Below are positions 6,939-13,559 of a stretch of 13,760 nt of DNA, one piece after another. The notes under the pieces were generated by a model. The model saw nothing but the letters and a program-made list of their open reading frames with translations, was not told where the DNA came from and made no database searches. Both the position numbers and the translations under genes were made by a program. This DNA is from Pseudomonadota bacterium. Its GTDB lineage: Bacteria > Desulfobacterota > Anaeroferrophillalia > Anaeroferrophillales > Tharpellaceae. The stretch covers positions 1 through 13,760 of the forward strand of contig WFRP01000317.1 of the NCBI GenBank assembly GCA_015486505.1, written 5' to 3'. Each line of letters begins with the position of its first letter. The stretch's first letter is position 1.

Positions 6939-7058
6939 CTTTAAGTAACGGTTTGTAACTAATTGAAATTATTAAAATTTTATCTGTGTCCATCTGTGTC
7001 CATCTGTGGTTCAACTAAAAAAATATAAACCACAGATGAACGCAGATTAACTAAGATT
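6939..7058 (-). repeat. Repeat B, copy 2
   Basis: The inverted-repeat core is CATCTGTGGTT (7001-7011) with AACCACAGATG (7028-7038). Next to the core is a threefold 10-base repeat (TCTGTGTCCA twice, then TCTGTGGTTC). An AT-rich arm runs to GTTTGTAAC. Read on the minus strand it points toward the UbiD start, like copies 1 and 3 with respect to their downstream genes. Its translation gives the false N-terminus of the long UbiD frame. Confidence 0.85.
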
Positions 7059-7352
7059 CAGTTTCTCTGCGAGCCTGCGTAAGATAAAAAACAGCTCTCG
7101 CGCAGAGGAAAAGGGGCGCAGAGGCCGCAATATGTGGGGATGTCCTTTGGAGTATTCACCACTTTTGAGGATTTTATAAGTGATGTCGAATATTTACTTT
7201 TTCATTGATCTTCTGTCGCTAAACAACTATACAAAATTTACCGTAATTCAGAATCGCAATACTAAAAAATCAGTCGCGTAATACTGACTCTACACCTATA
7301 AATACCCACAAGTCAAGCCTGCCCCCAACACTTTGTGGAAACAATAAATAGT
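7059..7352. other. AT-rich intergenic stretch with small repeats
   Basis: The first part (7065-7125) holds CTCTGCG/CGCAGAG arms (7065-7071 and 7101-7107) and then GGGGCGCAGAGGC, typical of short dispersed repeats. From about 7150 to 7300 the sequence is AT-rich with no gene that I can support. At 7301-7326 a 26-base segment (AATACCCACAAGTCAAGCCT plus GCCCCC) is repeated with two mismatches at 7356-7381. It is the segment most likely to hold the promoter for the + strand gene at 7353, but I cannot point to clear -35 and -10 boxes. Confidence 0.5.
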
Positions 7353-7381
7353 ATGAATACCCATAAGTCAAGCCTGACCCC
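7301..7381 (+). repeat. Two imperfect 26-base direct repeats around the DUF1796 start
   Basis: Copies at 7301-7326 and 7356-7381 are 55 bases apart and differ at two positions. The core, AAGTCAAGCCTGACCCC, resembles short sequences I associate with REP-type elements mobilised by Y1 transposases; that link is from memory, not shown here. The second copy is translated as residues 2-9 of the DUF1796 protein (NTHKSSLT). Confidence 0.75.
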
Positions 7382-8105
7382 GGATTTAACGGATTTAAAA
7401 AGTTTTGACAGATATATTTCATTGGGGGATAACTGTGAGGCGGGGTTGCAGTTCTGGCGCATCGGTTATGATGAAAGCAGCATTTTTCGGTTTACGACCA
7501 TTGACAGCGATAATTTGCTCAAGCTTATTGAGAATGATTTTGCCGACATTTTTTGCAAAGAGGCCCTGAGTCCCGCGTATGTTGACCATATGGTTCGCGA
7601 CACGAAAACCGGGATTGCTTTTCATTCCAAACTCTATTCAAGCATTGATAAAAATACGGGAAAACGGTTTTTCAGAAATGATTATGATTTCGATAAAGTC
7701 TACGCCGAAGAAAAAACCAAGATAGAATATCTTGTCAAAAAATGGCGCGATCTGGTTTCATCAAAAGAGCGGGTCCTCTATTTTATCAAAAAAAATCAGC
7801 TTTCCAATCGGGCCGATGCCGAAAAAATACTCAACACATTCCTGAAACATTACCCGGAACATGATTTCCTGATTCTCTACATCCAACCGCAATCATTGTC
7901 CGAAACGGATTGGGGATACGAGCGCTTACATAACGTCTATGTTGAGTATCTCGCCCCGTATGACAATGCTGAAGCCGGGGCGGATGTTAATGGGTGGGAT
8001 AAACTTTTCGCGAAATACCCGCTGAAAAAGCCGTTTGCGAAAAAACGGCCATGGTCTGCCGGAAAGAAATTATTCCGCAAATTTATCGGGAAAACCGGGG
8101 GATAA
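7353..8105 (+). CDS. DUF1796-family protein (putative papain-like cysteine peptidase)
   Basis: A 250-residue protein. The N-terminal motif YISLGDNCEAGLQFWRIGY (about 21-39), with Cys28 as candidate nucleophile, is the hallmark of DUF1796, predicted to be papain-like but without known substrate. It is followed by the expected SSIFRFTTID segment and a C-terminal block, EYLAPYDNAEAGADVNGWDK, that I recall from the same family. The start is uncertain: GTG 7335 is in frame, but ATG 7353 is at least as good, and neither has a strong ribosome binding site. The first ten codons lie in a 26-base repeat, so the native N-terminus may be lost. Codons are noticeably AT-richer than in neighbouring genes, and the gene is isolated on its strand, flanked by repeats, which suggests acquisition by transfer. 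Family members often sit near surface polysaccharide genes; none are visible here. Confidence 0.75.
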   Translation: MNTHKSSLTPDLTDLKSFDRYISLGDNCEAGLQFWRIGYDESSIFRFTTIDSDNLLKLIENDFADIFCKEALSPAYVDHMVRDTKTGIAFHSKLYSSIDKNTGKRFFRNDYDFDKVYAEEKTKIEYLVKKWRDLVSSKERVLYFIKKNQLSNRADAEKILNTFLKHYPEHDFLILYIQPQSLSETDWGYERLHNVYVEYLAPYDNAEAGADVNGWDKLFAKYPLKKPFAKKRPWSAGKKLFRKFIGKTGG

Positions 8106-8194
8106 ATCAGGAAGCTTTTCTGACAGTCGGCCCGTCGTCAGATGATTGAGGTTCCCCGGAAAACCGGGGGATAAATCAGGAAGCTTTTCTGACA
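8089..8194 (+). repeat. 37-base direct repeat with 32-base spacer
   Basis: The copies at 8089-8125 and 8158-8194 are identical (GGAAAACCGGGGGATAAATC, then AGGAAGCTTTTCTGACA). Copy 1 holds the stop of the + strand DUF1796 gene; copy 2 holds the stop and last codons (RKAS) of the - strand HDOD gene. Either copy could have ended both genes. CCCCGG-AAAA-CCGGGG (8154-8169) forms a hairpin across the spacer end and copy 2, but no T-run follows on either strand, so I do not call it an intrinsic terminator. Confidence 0.9.
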
Positions 8195-9924
8195 ACTCCA
8201 TTTTCAGTATGACCGGCACCGGTGTTCGCATACCTTGCAATCAGAGCATTCACTTCCTCTAAAGCCTGTTTCATCTTGCGGCAATAGATGTGCCGATAAC
8301 CGCTCCGAACCAGACCGGCGTTACGGCCTTCCTGCTCCAGCATATAAATATTTTCCCGCAAGGTTGCCAGGGGGGCTTTTAACGCGTGCCCCATCACCAG
8401 AGTCGAAGCATCCGTACTCGTGGTACTGTCAGCCATATTTTTCAGTTTCTGCGTCAGATGATAAAAACGCACCGCCAAAGCCAGTTGGACGGCGTGCCCG
8501 AAAAGTAATTCCTTAAAAATCGGGTCATCGGCGGAACTTTCGGCTTCAAGCTTCAAACAAAACGCGCCAATCAGGCGACGGTCACTGTAAACCGGCAGAA
8601 AAACGCCCTGTTCCATCTTCTGATTCTCAAGAAAAAGGGTTTTGAGCTTGTGATCAAGCGTATCACCGGCGGCAAAATCCCGATTTCGGTTAAAGCAGCG
8701 CAGCAGTTCTTTGGCCTCCCTTAAAGCCGTAAACTCATCGCCGGTTAAAAGAATCCGCTGTCCCAGGCGGATGGCCGCGGTCTCATCGCCGGCCGCGGTC
8801 TGGATTACCAGACTCTGCTCCCTTGCTTTATAAAGCATTATATAAACCGCATTAACCCCGGAAAGCGTCAGCAGATTCTCCCGGATACCGGCAAAGATAT
8901 CAGTCAACTTGAAATTATCGAGAAAGGAGCTGTAAGCCTTGAAAAGAGTTAAGGAGCGCTCGAGCAGATTTTCATAGGCCACTTCAGGTTCCCCGGTTTT
9001 AATTCCGACAGGCATCCGGCCGGACTTATCCGAGTCTGTTCCGGAACCGATACCCCCTGAATCAGGAAGCAATTCAAGACCGTAAAGCGGAGCCTGATCG
9101 ACGAAAAGAGAGACCACGCCCCGCCAATCCAGACCCTGGAGGCGATGGCGGACATAGCGCTCGGCCGCGTCCTGAAAAACCGGTTTTCCCTCCCTTAATT
9201 CAAGACATTTGGAAAGAATGTCCGCCAGCCCGACCAACTCCTCGAGTGAATACTCAGAAAGTTTCCGGCCTTCGATCACAGCGCCGGAATACTGCCGTTC
9301 ATGATGATGCGCCATCGCCTTGGCCAGTTCACTGTCAAGCCCCCACTCACCGGCAACCCAGGCGCCGGCCTCGGCGTGATCGACCCCGTAACTCAGTTTT
9401 TCGGCTTCCCGTTCCGAGAGCCCCCGCGCCCTTAAATCGTGATAAACGGCGGCCTGATCCAGAAAATTATACCAAAGCACCGGTTTGCCGATATCGTGCA
9501 GCAGCCCGGCGATAAAAACCTTTTCACTTTCAACCTGAACCGCCATCTCCTCAGCCAGAATTTTGGCCAGAAGCGCGGTAGTTAAAGAGTGTTGACAATA
9601 GTTCTGAAAGAGGGCCGTAAAATTGCCCTTGCGCCGCGGAAAAATCGCCAGGAAGGATTCACTGGCGCAGATAATTCTGATACTTTGACAACCTAAAAGA
9701 GCAATCGCGTGGCTGACGGTTTCAATTTTGTTACTGAAATTGTAAAAAGGAGAGTTCGCAACCCGCAGGATTCTGGTGGTCAGGCCCGGGTCTTCGAGAA
9801 TGACATCGGCCAGTTCAACGGCAGAACTGCGATCTTCGGCCAGCATAGTCAGCAAGCGTGACAATACCGTCGGCGGTGAAGGCAAGCGCAAATCCTGACT
9901 TGAGTGACAAGCGGGGAAAGACAT
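8176..9924 (-). CDS. HDOD - GAF - kinase-dimerisation-like signalling protein
   Basis: A 582-residue cytoplasmic signalling protein. The frame opens 40 codons further up, but ATG 9924 has GGAG 8 bases before it and gives the normal HDOD N-terminus. Residues about 10-210 form an HDOD domain (SPPTVLSRLLTML, ILEDPGLTTRILRVANSPFY, AIALLGCQSIRII), retaining GLLHDIGKP with His143/Asp144 and a HHHE at 206-209. A linker follows, then a GAF-like domain at about 340-485 (FAGIRENLLTLSGVNAVYIM, GVFLPVYSDRRLIGAFCLKL). The last 75 residues start with VMGHALKAPLATLRENIYML, which looks like a histidine-kinase H-box (His513), but no ATPase domain follows. HDOD proteins act in stress, motility or second-messenger signalling; the ligand here is unknown. 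It is the last gene of the minus-strand run, 94 bases after the ttcA-like gene. The final codons lie in the 37-base duplication. Confidence 0.85.
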   Translation of the reverse strand: MSFPACHSSQDLRLPSPPTVLSRLLTMLAEDRSSAVELADVILEDPGLTTRILRVANSPFYNFSNKIETVSHAIALLGCQSIRIICASESFLAIFPRRKGNFTALFQNYCQHSLTTALLAKILAEEMAVQVESEKVFIAGLLHDIGKPVLWYNFLDQAAVYHDLRARGLSEREAEKLSYGVDHAEAGAWVAGEWGLDSELAKAMAHHHERQYSGAVIEGRKLSEYSLEELVGLADILSKCLELREGKPVFQDAAERYVRHRLQGLDWRGVVSLFVDQAPLYGLELLPDSGGIGSGTDSDKSGRMPVGIKTGEPEVAYENLLERSLTLFKAYSSFLDNFKLTDIFAGIRENLLTLSGVNAVYIMLYKAREQSLVIQTAAGDETAAIRLGQRILLTGDEFTALREAKELLRCFNRNRDFAAGDTLDHKLKTLFLENQKMEQGVFLPVYSDRRLIGAFCLKLEAESSADDPIFKELLFGHAVQLALAVRFYHLTQKLKNMADSTTSTDASTLVMGHALKAPLATLRENIYMLEQEGRNAGLVRSGYRHIYCRKMKQALEEVNALIARYANTGAGHTENGVVRKAS

Positions 9925-9932
9925 ACAACAGA

Positions 9933-9936
9933 CTCC
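9933..9936 (-). promoter_or_regulatory. Ribosome binding site selecting the HDOD start
   Basis: GGAG on the minus strand lies 8 bases before ATG 9924. The upstream in-frame ATG at 10044 lies within the 3' end of the ttcA-like gene and would add 40 residues with no family resemblance. Confidence 0.8.
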
Positions 9937-9975
9937 AAAAAAACTCTTAAAGTTAACAACTATATCCTGGAATCT

Positions 9976-9991
9976 TGCATAATCTATTCCA
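9976..9991 (-). promoter_or_regulatory. Weak candidate sigma-54-type promoter before the HDOD gene
   Basis: Read on the minus strand, TGGAATAGATTATGCA has the GG-N10-GC spacing of a -24/-12 promoter, about 52 bases before ATG 9924. Only the invariant GG and GC and a few flanking bases fit; the CAC and TTGC parts of the consensus are poor. It would allow the HDOD gene to be expressed apart from the two genes upstream. Confidence 0.2.
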
Positions 9992-10018
9992 CTACTTTTC
10001 CACCTCCGGCAGCCGCGC

Positions 10019-10762
10019 TTATAACAGATATTCCGACCGCACATTACGCAAAGCGTGAAAAAGGCTGGTCCTGACTTTAGGGTTATCCCGCTCCAGACCG
10101 GCCAGCAGAGCTTTCATCGCCTCCCGGCGACCGTTATTTTTCTGGAAGCGGCACGGCGGAGAATCAACCGGCAGAGCGTAATGCCGGCAATAAGCGACAA
10201 CATCTTTTTCATCAAGATAGGCCAACGGCCTTATAATCGTTAAGCGCCCTGAAAAAAGTAGCTGATGCGGCCGCATAGTACTGAAACTGCTCCCGTAGAA
10301 AAGATTTAAAAGCGCCGTCTCAAGGATATCATCACGATGATGGCCGAAAGCAATTTTCGTAATCTTCTTTTCGGCCGCATAGTCAAAAAGCAATTTACGT
10401 TTCCAGCGCGAGCAGTGAAAACAGGGGCTCTCCGGCAAATTTCGCTGCTCCAGACGCAAGGCAATATCACTCTCAAGCACTTTAAGCTCAAGGCCCAAGG
10501 CCGCGGTCAGTTCATTAAGCCGCTCAATCCTGTGGCGATCTTCATTTTCGCCGAGGCTGATATGTACCGGAACCAGTGTATAATCGACTGGAATCCGTTT
10601 TTTGCGGGTCTGCATTATATGCAACAGGGCCGCGGAGTCTTTACCGCCGGAAAGCGCCAGCAACAAAGTATCACCGTCAACGGTCATCCGGTAATCAGCC
10701 AGCGCCCGCCCGAGGCCGCGCCGCACCCGGCCAAGCACACCTTTACGCCGTTCACGCGTCAT
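10019..10762 (-). CDS. ttcA: TtcA-family tRNA 2-thiocytidine synthetase-like PP-loop ATPase
   Basis: A 247-residue cytoplasmic enzyme. The family adenylates cytidine-32 of certain tRNAs and replaces its oxygen with sulfur, using an iron-sulfur cluster. The PP-loop LALSGGKDSAALLH places SGGKDS at 38-43. The CxxC pair PCFHCSRWKRK gives Cys114 and Cys117, and the third cluster cysteine is likely Cys204 (SPPCRFQ). FGHHRDDILETALLNLFYGS (139-158) is the conserved second motif. The CFHC-SRWKRK form resembles the shorter TtcA-like proteins of anaerobes more than E. coli TtcA, so the exact tRNA position modified is inference. Its ATG overlaps the stop of the radical SAM gene by one base (TAATG), a sign of translational coupling. 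Confidence 0.88.
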   Translation of the reverse strand: MTRERRKGVLGRVRRGLGRALADYRMTVDGDTLLLALSGGKDSAALLHIMQTRKKRIPVDYTLVPVHISLGENEDRHRIERLNELTAALGLELKVLESDIALRLEQRNLPESPCFHCSRWKRKLLFDYAAEKKITKIAFGHHRDDILETALLNLFYGSSFSTMRPHQLLFSGRLTIIRPLAYLDEKDVVAYCRHYALPVDSPPCRFQKNNGRREAMKALLAGLERDNPKVRTSLFHALRNVRSEYLL

Positions 10763-12417
10763 TATCCCGTAAACCCTTTTTCAAATCCGAGTTCGGCCCA
10801 ATACCTGGAATATTCTCTTTTTAAAAAATCGGAACTTACACTATGCCTGATAAAAGCCCAGGGCAGAGGATCGGCTAAGGCTAAAGCGACAAAATTTTGC
10901 CGATTATCATTAACCAGTTTTTTCATCCGCGGCCCGGATTTGCCGGCCGCTCCGGCAAGTTCAATCAAGGCCGGGGCCAACTCGACCCCGCCCCGGCTTA
11001 AAAGCGACTGCCAGGCGGCGCTGACCGGGCTCTCCATTTCAACATTAACCCCACCAATCCGCAATAATGCTTTCGCCAGAAACTTCTGTTTGCGCTTTAA
11101 CTCTTTGACATCGGCAAACGGCGCCCACTGCAACGGCGTCTGCGGCTTCGGCACAAAAGGATTAATGCTGACATTTAAGGCGACATTAAGCTGTTTTCGT
11201 TGACGATTATCCAGCATTACCTGACGAATCTCTTTAACCAGATCAACAATCGCCATAAGATCGGCTTCCCGCTCTTCCGGCAGGCCCATGAGAAAATATA
11301 ATTTCAAACGCCCGATTCCGGCCTGAGCAATCCGGGCCGCCTGTTTGAGAATCACCGTATGGCTCAGTTTCTTGTTAAGCGCCCGGCGCAGACGTTCCGA
11401 GCCGGCCTCCGGGGCGATGGTAATTGATTTAACCCCGGCGGCAAGCATCAGATTCAACAGTTCATTATCAATCGCGTCAATCCGAATCGATGAAAAACTG
11501 AATGAAAGCTGCTTATCAACAAGCCAGCGACAGAGTGATTTAAGTTCAGGATAATCTCCCAGAGCCGAGCCCACCAGGCCGACGCGCTCAAACCCGGACT
11601 CAGAGATTCCGGCGCTTATAGCCTCCTTGAGAACCGCTAAAGGCCGATTGCGAAAAGGCCGGTAAACAAAACCGGCGGCACAGAAACGACAGCCCCGGGG
11701 ACAACCACGATTTACTTCAACCAGTAAAGTGTCGCTGAATATTTCATCTCCGGCCGGAGCCACAAAGGTCCGGGGGACAAAGTCCGCGACCTCAGCCCGC
11801 GGCAGGAAAATACAATCTCCGACTGAAAAAATGGGATTTACCTCAGAAGCGCTAGTGGAAGAAATAAAGCCGGGAACCCGGGACAACTGCTTTAACAAAC
11901 CGGTTCGATCAAGATTTTCTCCGGCCAGCAAAGTTTCACAAAATTCAAGAATCTGCGACTCGCCTTCGCCGGACAGAAAACCGTCAACCAGAGGAAAGAG
12001 CGGCAGCGGGTTAATAAAGGTCGTCACCCCGCCGGCCAGAACCAGAGGATCAGCTGCAGAGCGATTTTTCGCCAACGGCTCAAGACCGGCCCGCCGCAGC
12101 AGAATTACTAAATTCACATAATCCTGTTCAAACGATACGGAAAAAAGAATTACCCGGGCCGCGGCCACCGGCCGGGAACTCTCCCGGGTCAGCAAAGCGC
12201 CGGCAGAGTCAACTCCGGCATCATTTTCAAGAAAAAACCGTTCGGCGACGATTCTCGGTTCGCGATTCAAAAGATGATAAATTGTCTGAAATCCGAGGTT
12301 GCTCATTGCCAGCGCGTAACGGTTGGGATAGCCTAAAGCTACCGGCAAACGCCCGCCCCAGTCCTTATAACAGGCCCCCTTTTCCAAATCTGATTTAGTA
12401 GCAACCTCTTTCCGCAA
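10762..12417 (-). CDS. Radical SAM protein with B12-binding-like N-terminal domain
   Basis: A 551-residue radical SAM enzyme. The start is TTG 12417: a TGA lies two codons upstream in frame, AAGGG is 7 bases before it, and the next methionine (residue 38) falls inside conserved sequence. The N-terminal 200 residues (GGRLPVALGYPNRYALAMSN, then LGFQTIY; later PLVLAGGVTTFINPLPL and VDGFLSGEGE) look like the Rossmann-type cobalamin-binding half of this group, although the classical DxHxxG motif is not apparent. The cluster motif is GCPRGCRFCAAGFVYRP, with Cys239, Cys243 and Cys246. The radical SAM barrel continues with SIRIDAID, ITIAPEAGSERLR and LYFLMGLPEE to about residue 430, followed by a C-terminal region of unclear role. 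It heads the run that continues with the ttcA-like gene, overlapping it by one base. The co-transcription suggests, but does not show, a role in RNA modification or sulfur chemistry. Substrate unknown. Confidence 0.88.
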   Translation of the reverse strand: MRKEVATKSDLEKGACYKDWGGRLPVALGYPNRYALAMSNLGFQTIYHLLNREPRIVAERFFLENDAGVDSAGALLTRESSRPVAAARVILFSVSFEQDYVNLVILLRRAGLEPLAKNRSAADPLVLAGGVTTFINPLPLFPLVDGFLSGEGESQILEFCETLLAGENLDRTGLLKQLSRVPGFISSTSASEVNPIFSVGDCIFLPRAEVADFVPRTFVAPAGDEIFSDTLLVEVNRGCPRGCRFCAAGFVYRPFRNRPLAVLKEAISAGISESGFERVGLVGSALGDYPELKSLCRWLVDKQLSFSFSSIRIDAIDNELLNLMLAAGVKSITIAPEAGSERLRRALNKKLSHTVILKQAARIAQAGIGRLKLYFLMGLPEEREADLMAIVDLVKEIRQVMLDNRQRKQLNVALNVSINPFVPKPQTPLQWAPFADVKELKRKQKFLAKALLRIGGVNVEMESPVSAAWQSLLSRGGVELAPALIELAGAAGKSGPRMKKLVNDNRQNFVALALADPLPWAFIRHSVSSDFLKREYSRYWAELGFEKGFTG

Positions 12418-12424
12418 TCTTCAA

Positions 12425-12429
12425 CCCTT
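12425..12429 (-). promoter_or_regulatory. Ribosome binding site supporting a TTG start
   Basis: AAGGG on the minus strand lies 7 bases before TTG 12417. With an in-frame stop two codons upstream and no ATG before the conserved GYPNRYALAM stretch, it makes the TTG start the best choice. Confidence 0.7.
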
Positions 12430-12481
12430 GATAGCTAAGTAAAAACTCTTCATCTGCTGCGTTCCCCTCGCCGTGAGCGAA

Positions 12482-12503
12482 GCGCGGAAGTGTCCTTGGG
12501 GTA
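12482..12503 (-). repeat. Repeat D, copy in the radical SAM leader
   Basis: On the minus strand this reads TACCCCAAGGACACTTCCGC, nearly the same as the optional 26-base segment of repeat A units 1 and 2 (CACCCCAAGGGCACTTCCGC) and the copy at 13453-13479. It lies between repeat B copy 3 and the radical SAM start. Confidence 0.65.
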
Positions 12504-12511
12504 CATTTGAC

Positions 12512-12637
12512 TTCTAAGTAACGCTTTATAACTATGTGAAATTATTAAAATTTTATCTGTGTCTATCCGTGTCCATCTGTGGTTCAACAAAAAAATAGAA
12601 ACCACAGATGAACGCAGATTAACACAGATTTAGTGCC
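12512..12637 (-). repeat. Repeat B, copy 3
   Basis: The core is CATCTGTGGTT (12574-12584) with AACCACAGATG (12600-12610). Its long AT-rich arm (ATTATTAAAATTTTATCTGT) matches copy 2 closely, and its outer end GATTTAGTGCC matches the outer end of copy 1. It occupies most of the gap between engB and the radical SAM gene and points toward the latter. The remaining intergenic bases (12638-12715) hold nothing I can name. Confidence 0.85.
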
Positions 12638-12715
12638 TCTCACGTTACTTGTATATATGTGGCCGCGATAGCGGTCTGGGACGCTTTTTACGAGTTTGTC
12701 ACCCTTCACCGAATT

Positions 12716-13339
12716 TCAGACCGGCTCAACGGCGCAATCGTCCGTTTCCGGCCGCAGCAGCGGCTCAACTTTAGCCCACAACTCTTCGCGGCCTTTTTTC
12801 AAAAGGGCGGAAACCGGCAGAAGGTCACCAACGAATTCTTCATTCTCAAGCATATTTTTTTGCCAGAGGCGAATTCTTTTTGCCCGGGCCTGCGGTTTCA
12901 GTTTATCTATTTTGGTCAGAACCGGGAAAAACGGCAGGCCGGCATCACCAAGCCAGCCCATCAACCTGACCTCTTCCGGGCCCGCGTCACGGCGCAAATC
13001 CATCAACAGCAGCAAAGCTCTAAGATCTTCGTGGTTCTCGAGATAGTTATGTACCATCGGCCCCCATTCACCTTTGGTTTTGCGATCGACGGCGGCATAG
13101 CCGTAACCCGGCAAATCGACCAGATAAAAAGCGTCATTAACCAGAAAAAAATTTAATAATCGCGTATGCCCCGGTTTACCGCTGGTCCGGGCCAGAGAAC
13201 GGCGTCCTAAGAGATAGTTAATCAGGGTTGATTTGCCTACATTTGAACGCCCGGCAACGGCCAGATGCGGCCGCCCGTCAAACGGTGCCTGCGAAAATTC
13301 CGCCGCGCTTTTTATAAATTCAACCGTTTTGATTTTCAT
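12716..13339 (-). CDS. engB: Ribosome biogenesis GTPase EngB (YsxC/YihA)
   Basis: A 207-residue cytoplasmic GTPase of the TrmE-Era-EngA-EngB group, needed for large-subunit ribosome assembly. The start is ATG 13339, with AGG 8 bases upstream; the frame extends 12 codons further but without a binding site and beyond the usual N-terminus. Motifs: G1 GRSNVGKS (30-37), G2 Thr59 in SGKPGHTR, G3 DLPGYGYA (75-82), G4 TKID (142-145) and G5 SAL (177-179). KGEWGPMVHNYL is also typical of the family. Length is normal and every motif is intact. The next gene on the strand starts about 300 bases away beyond repeats B and D, so it is probably transcribed alone. Confidence 0.96.
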   Translation of the reverse strand: MKIKTVEFIKSAAEFSQAPFDGRPHLAVAGRSNVGKSTLINYLLGRRSLARTSGKPGHTRLLNFFLVNDAFYLVDLPGYGYAAVDRKTKGEWGPMVHNYLENHEDLRALLLLMDLRRDAGPEEVRLMGWLGDAGLPFFPVLTKIDKLKPQARAKRIRLWQKNMLENEEFVGDLLPVSALLKKGREELWAKVEPLLRPETDDCAVEPV

Positions 13340-13416
13340 TGATTTTACCTGATTTTTAAAATATAGTGCCGACAAAATAACCGTAAATATTCGGCTACCG
13401 TTCCAAACTACCTCGA

Positions 13417-13447
13417 CGCGGGGACAGAATTTAATTTAGTCCCCGCG
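13417..13447. repeat. REP-like hairpin
   Basis: CGCGGGGAC and GTCCCCGCG form a perfect 9-bp stem around a 13-base AT-rich loop (AGAATTTAATTTA). GGGGACAGAATTTAA-type hairpins recall elements linked with REP-associated Y1 transposases; that association is from memory. It lies about 80 bases upstream of engB. Confidence 0.6.
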
Positions 13448-13452
13448 TGAAG

Positions 13453-13479
13453 CACCCCAAGGGCACTTCCGTTGGGCGC
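13453..13479 (+). repeat. Repeat D, separate copy
   Basis: CACCCCAAGGGCACTTCCGT followed by TGGGCGC matches the optional segment of repeat A units 1 and 2 (3237-3263 and 3385-3411) with a few differences near its end. Here it occurs without any repeat A around it, so it behaves as a separate module. Confidence 0.7.
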
Positions 13480-13559
13480 AGGGCGAAGCGAAGTTTGTTT
13501 ATTTCCTCTGTAACTTTACCGCCAAAACGAGTGAAGTCGAGTGTTTACAAATAATAATT

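Larger units (their letters stand above)
13340..13559. other. engB upstream region with repeat fragments
   Basis: After the engB ribosome binding site (AGG at 13348-13350, minus strand) the stretch contains an AT-rich leader, a REP-like hairpin at 13417-13447, a repeat D copy at 13453-13479, and a short AT-rich tail before repeat C. It should hold the engB promoter. I see no open frame or RNA gene in it. Confidence 0.5.

Noticed and set aside
6939..7058. Repeat B as a riboswitch in the UbiD leader
   Set aside because: The same sequence occurs before unrelated genes and its hairpin is a simple inverted repeat typical of dispersed elements, without a recognisable aptamer fold.
7059..7300. Possible small RNA or tRNA gene in the AT-rich gap
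   Set aside because: No cloverleaf, no strong promoter-terminator pair and no conserved RNA motif could be recognised; only short inverted repeats are visible.
8089..8194. CRISPR-like repeat-spacer-repeat (37 and 32 bases)
   Set aside because: There are only two copies, they contain the 3' ends of two real genes, and no cas gene or further units exist nearby. A local duplication or insertion explains it better.
10337..11203. A 288-codon open frame on the + strand
   Set aside because: It lies opposite the conserved ttcA-like and radical SAM genes, has no ribosome binding site and no recognisable domain. It is a shadow frame.
12659..13156. A 165-codon open frame on the + strand opposite engB
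   Set aside because: EngB motifs on the other strand are complete. The antisense frame is composition-driven.
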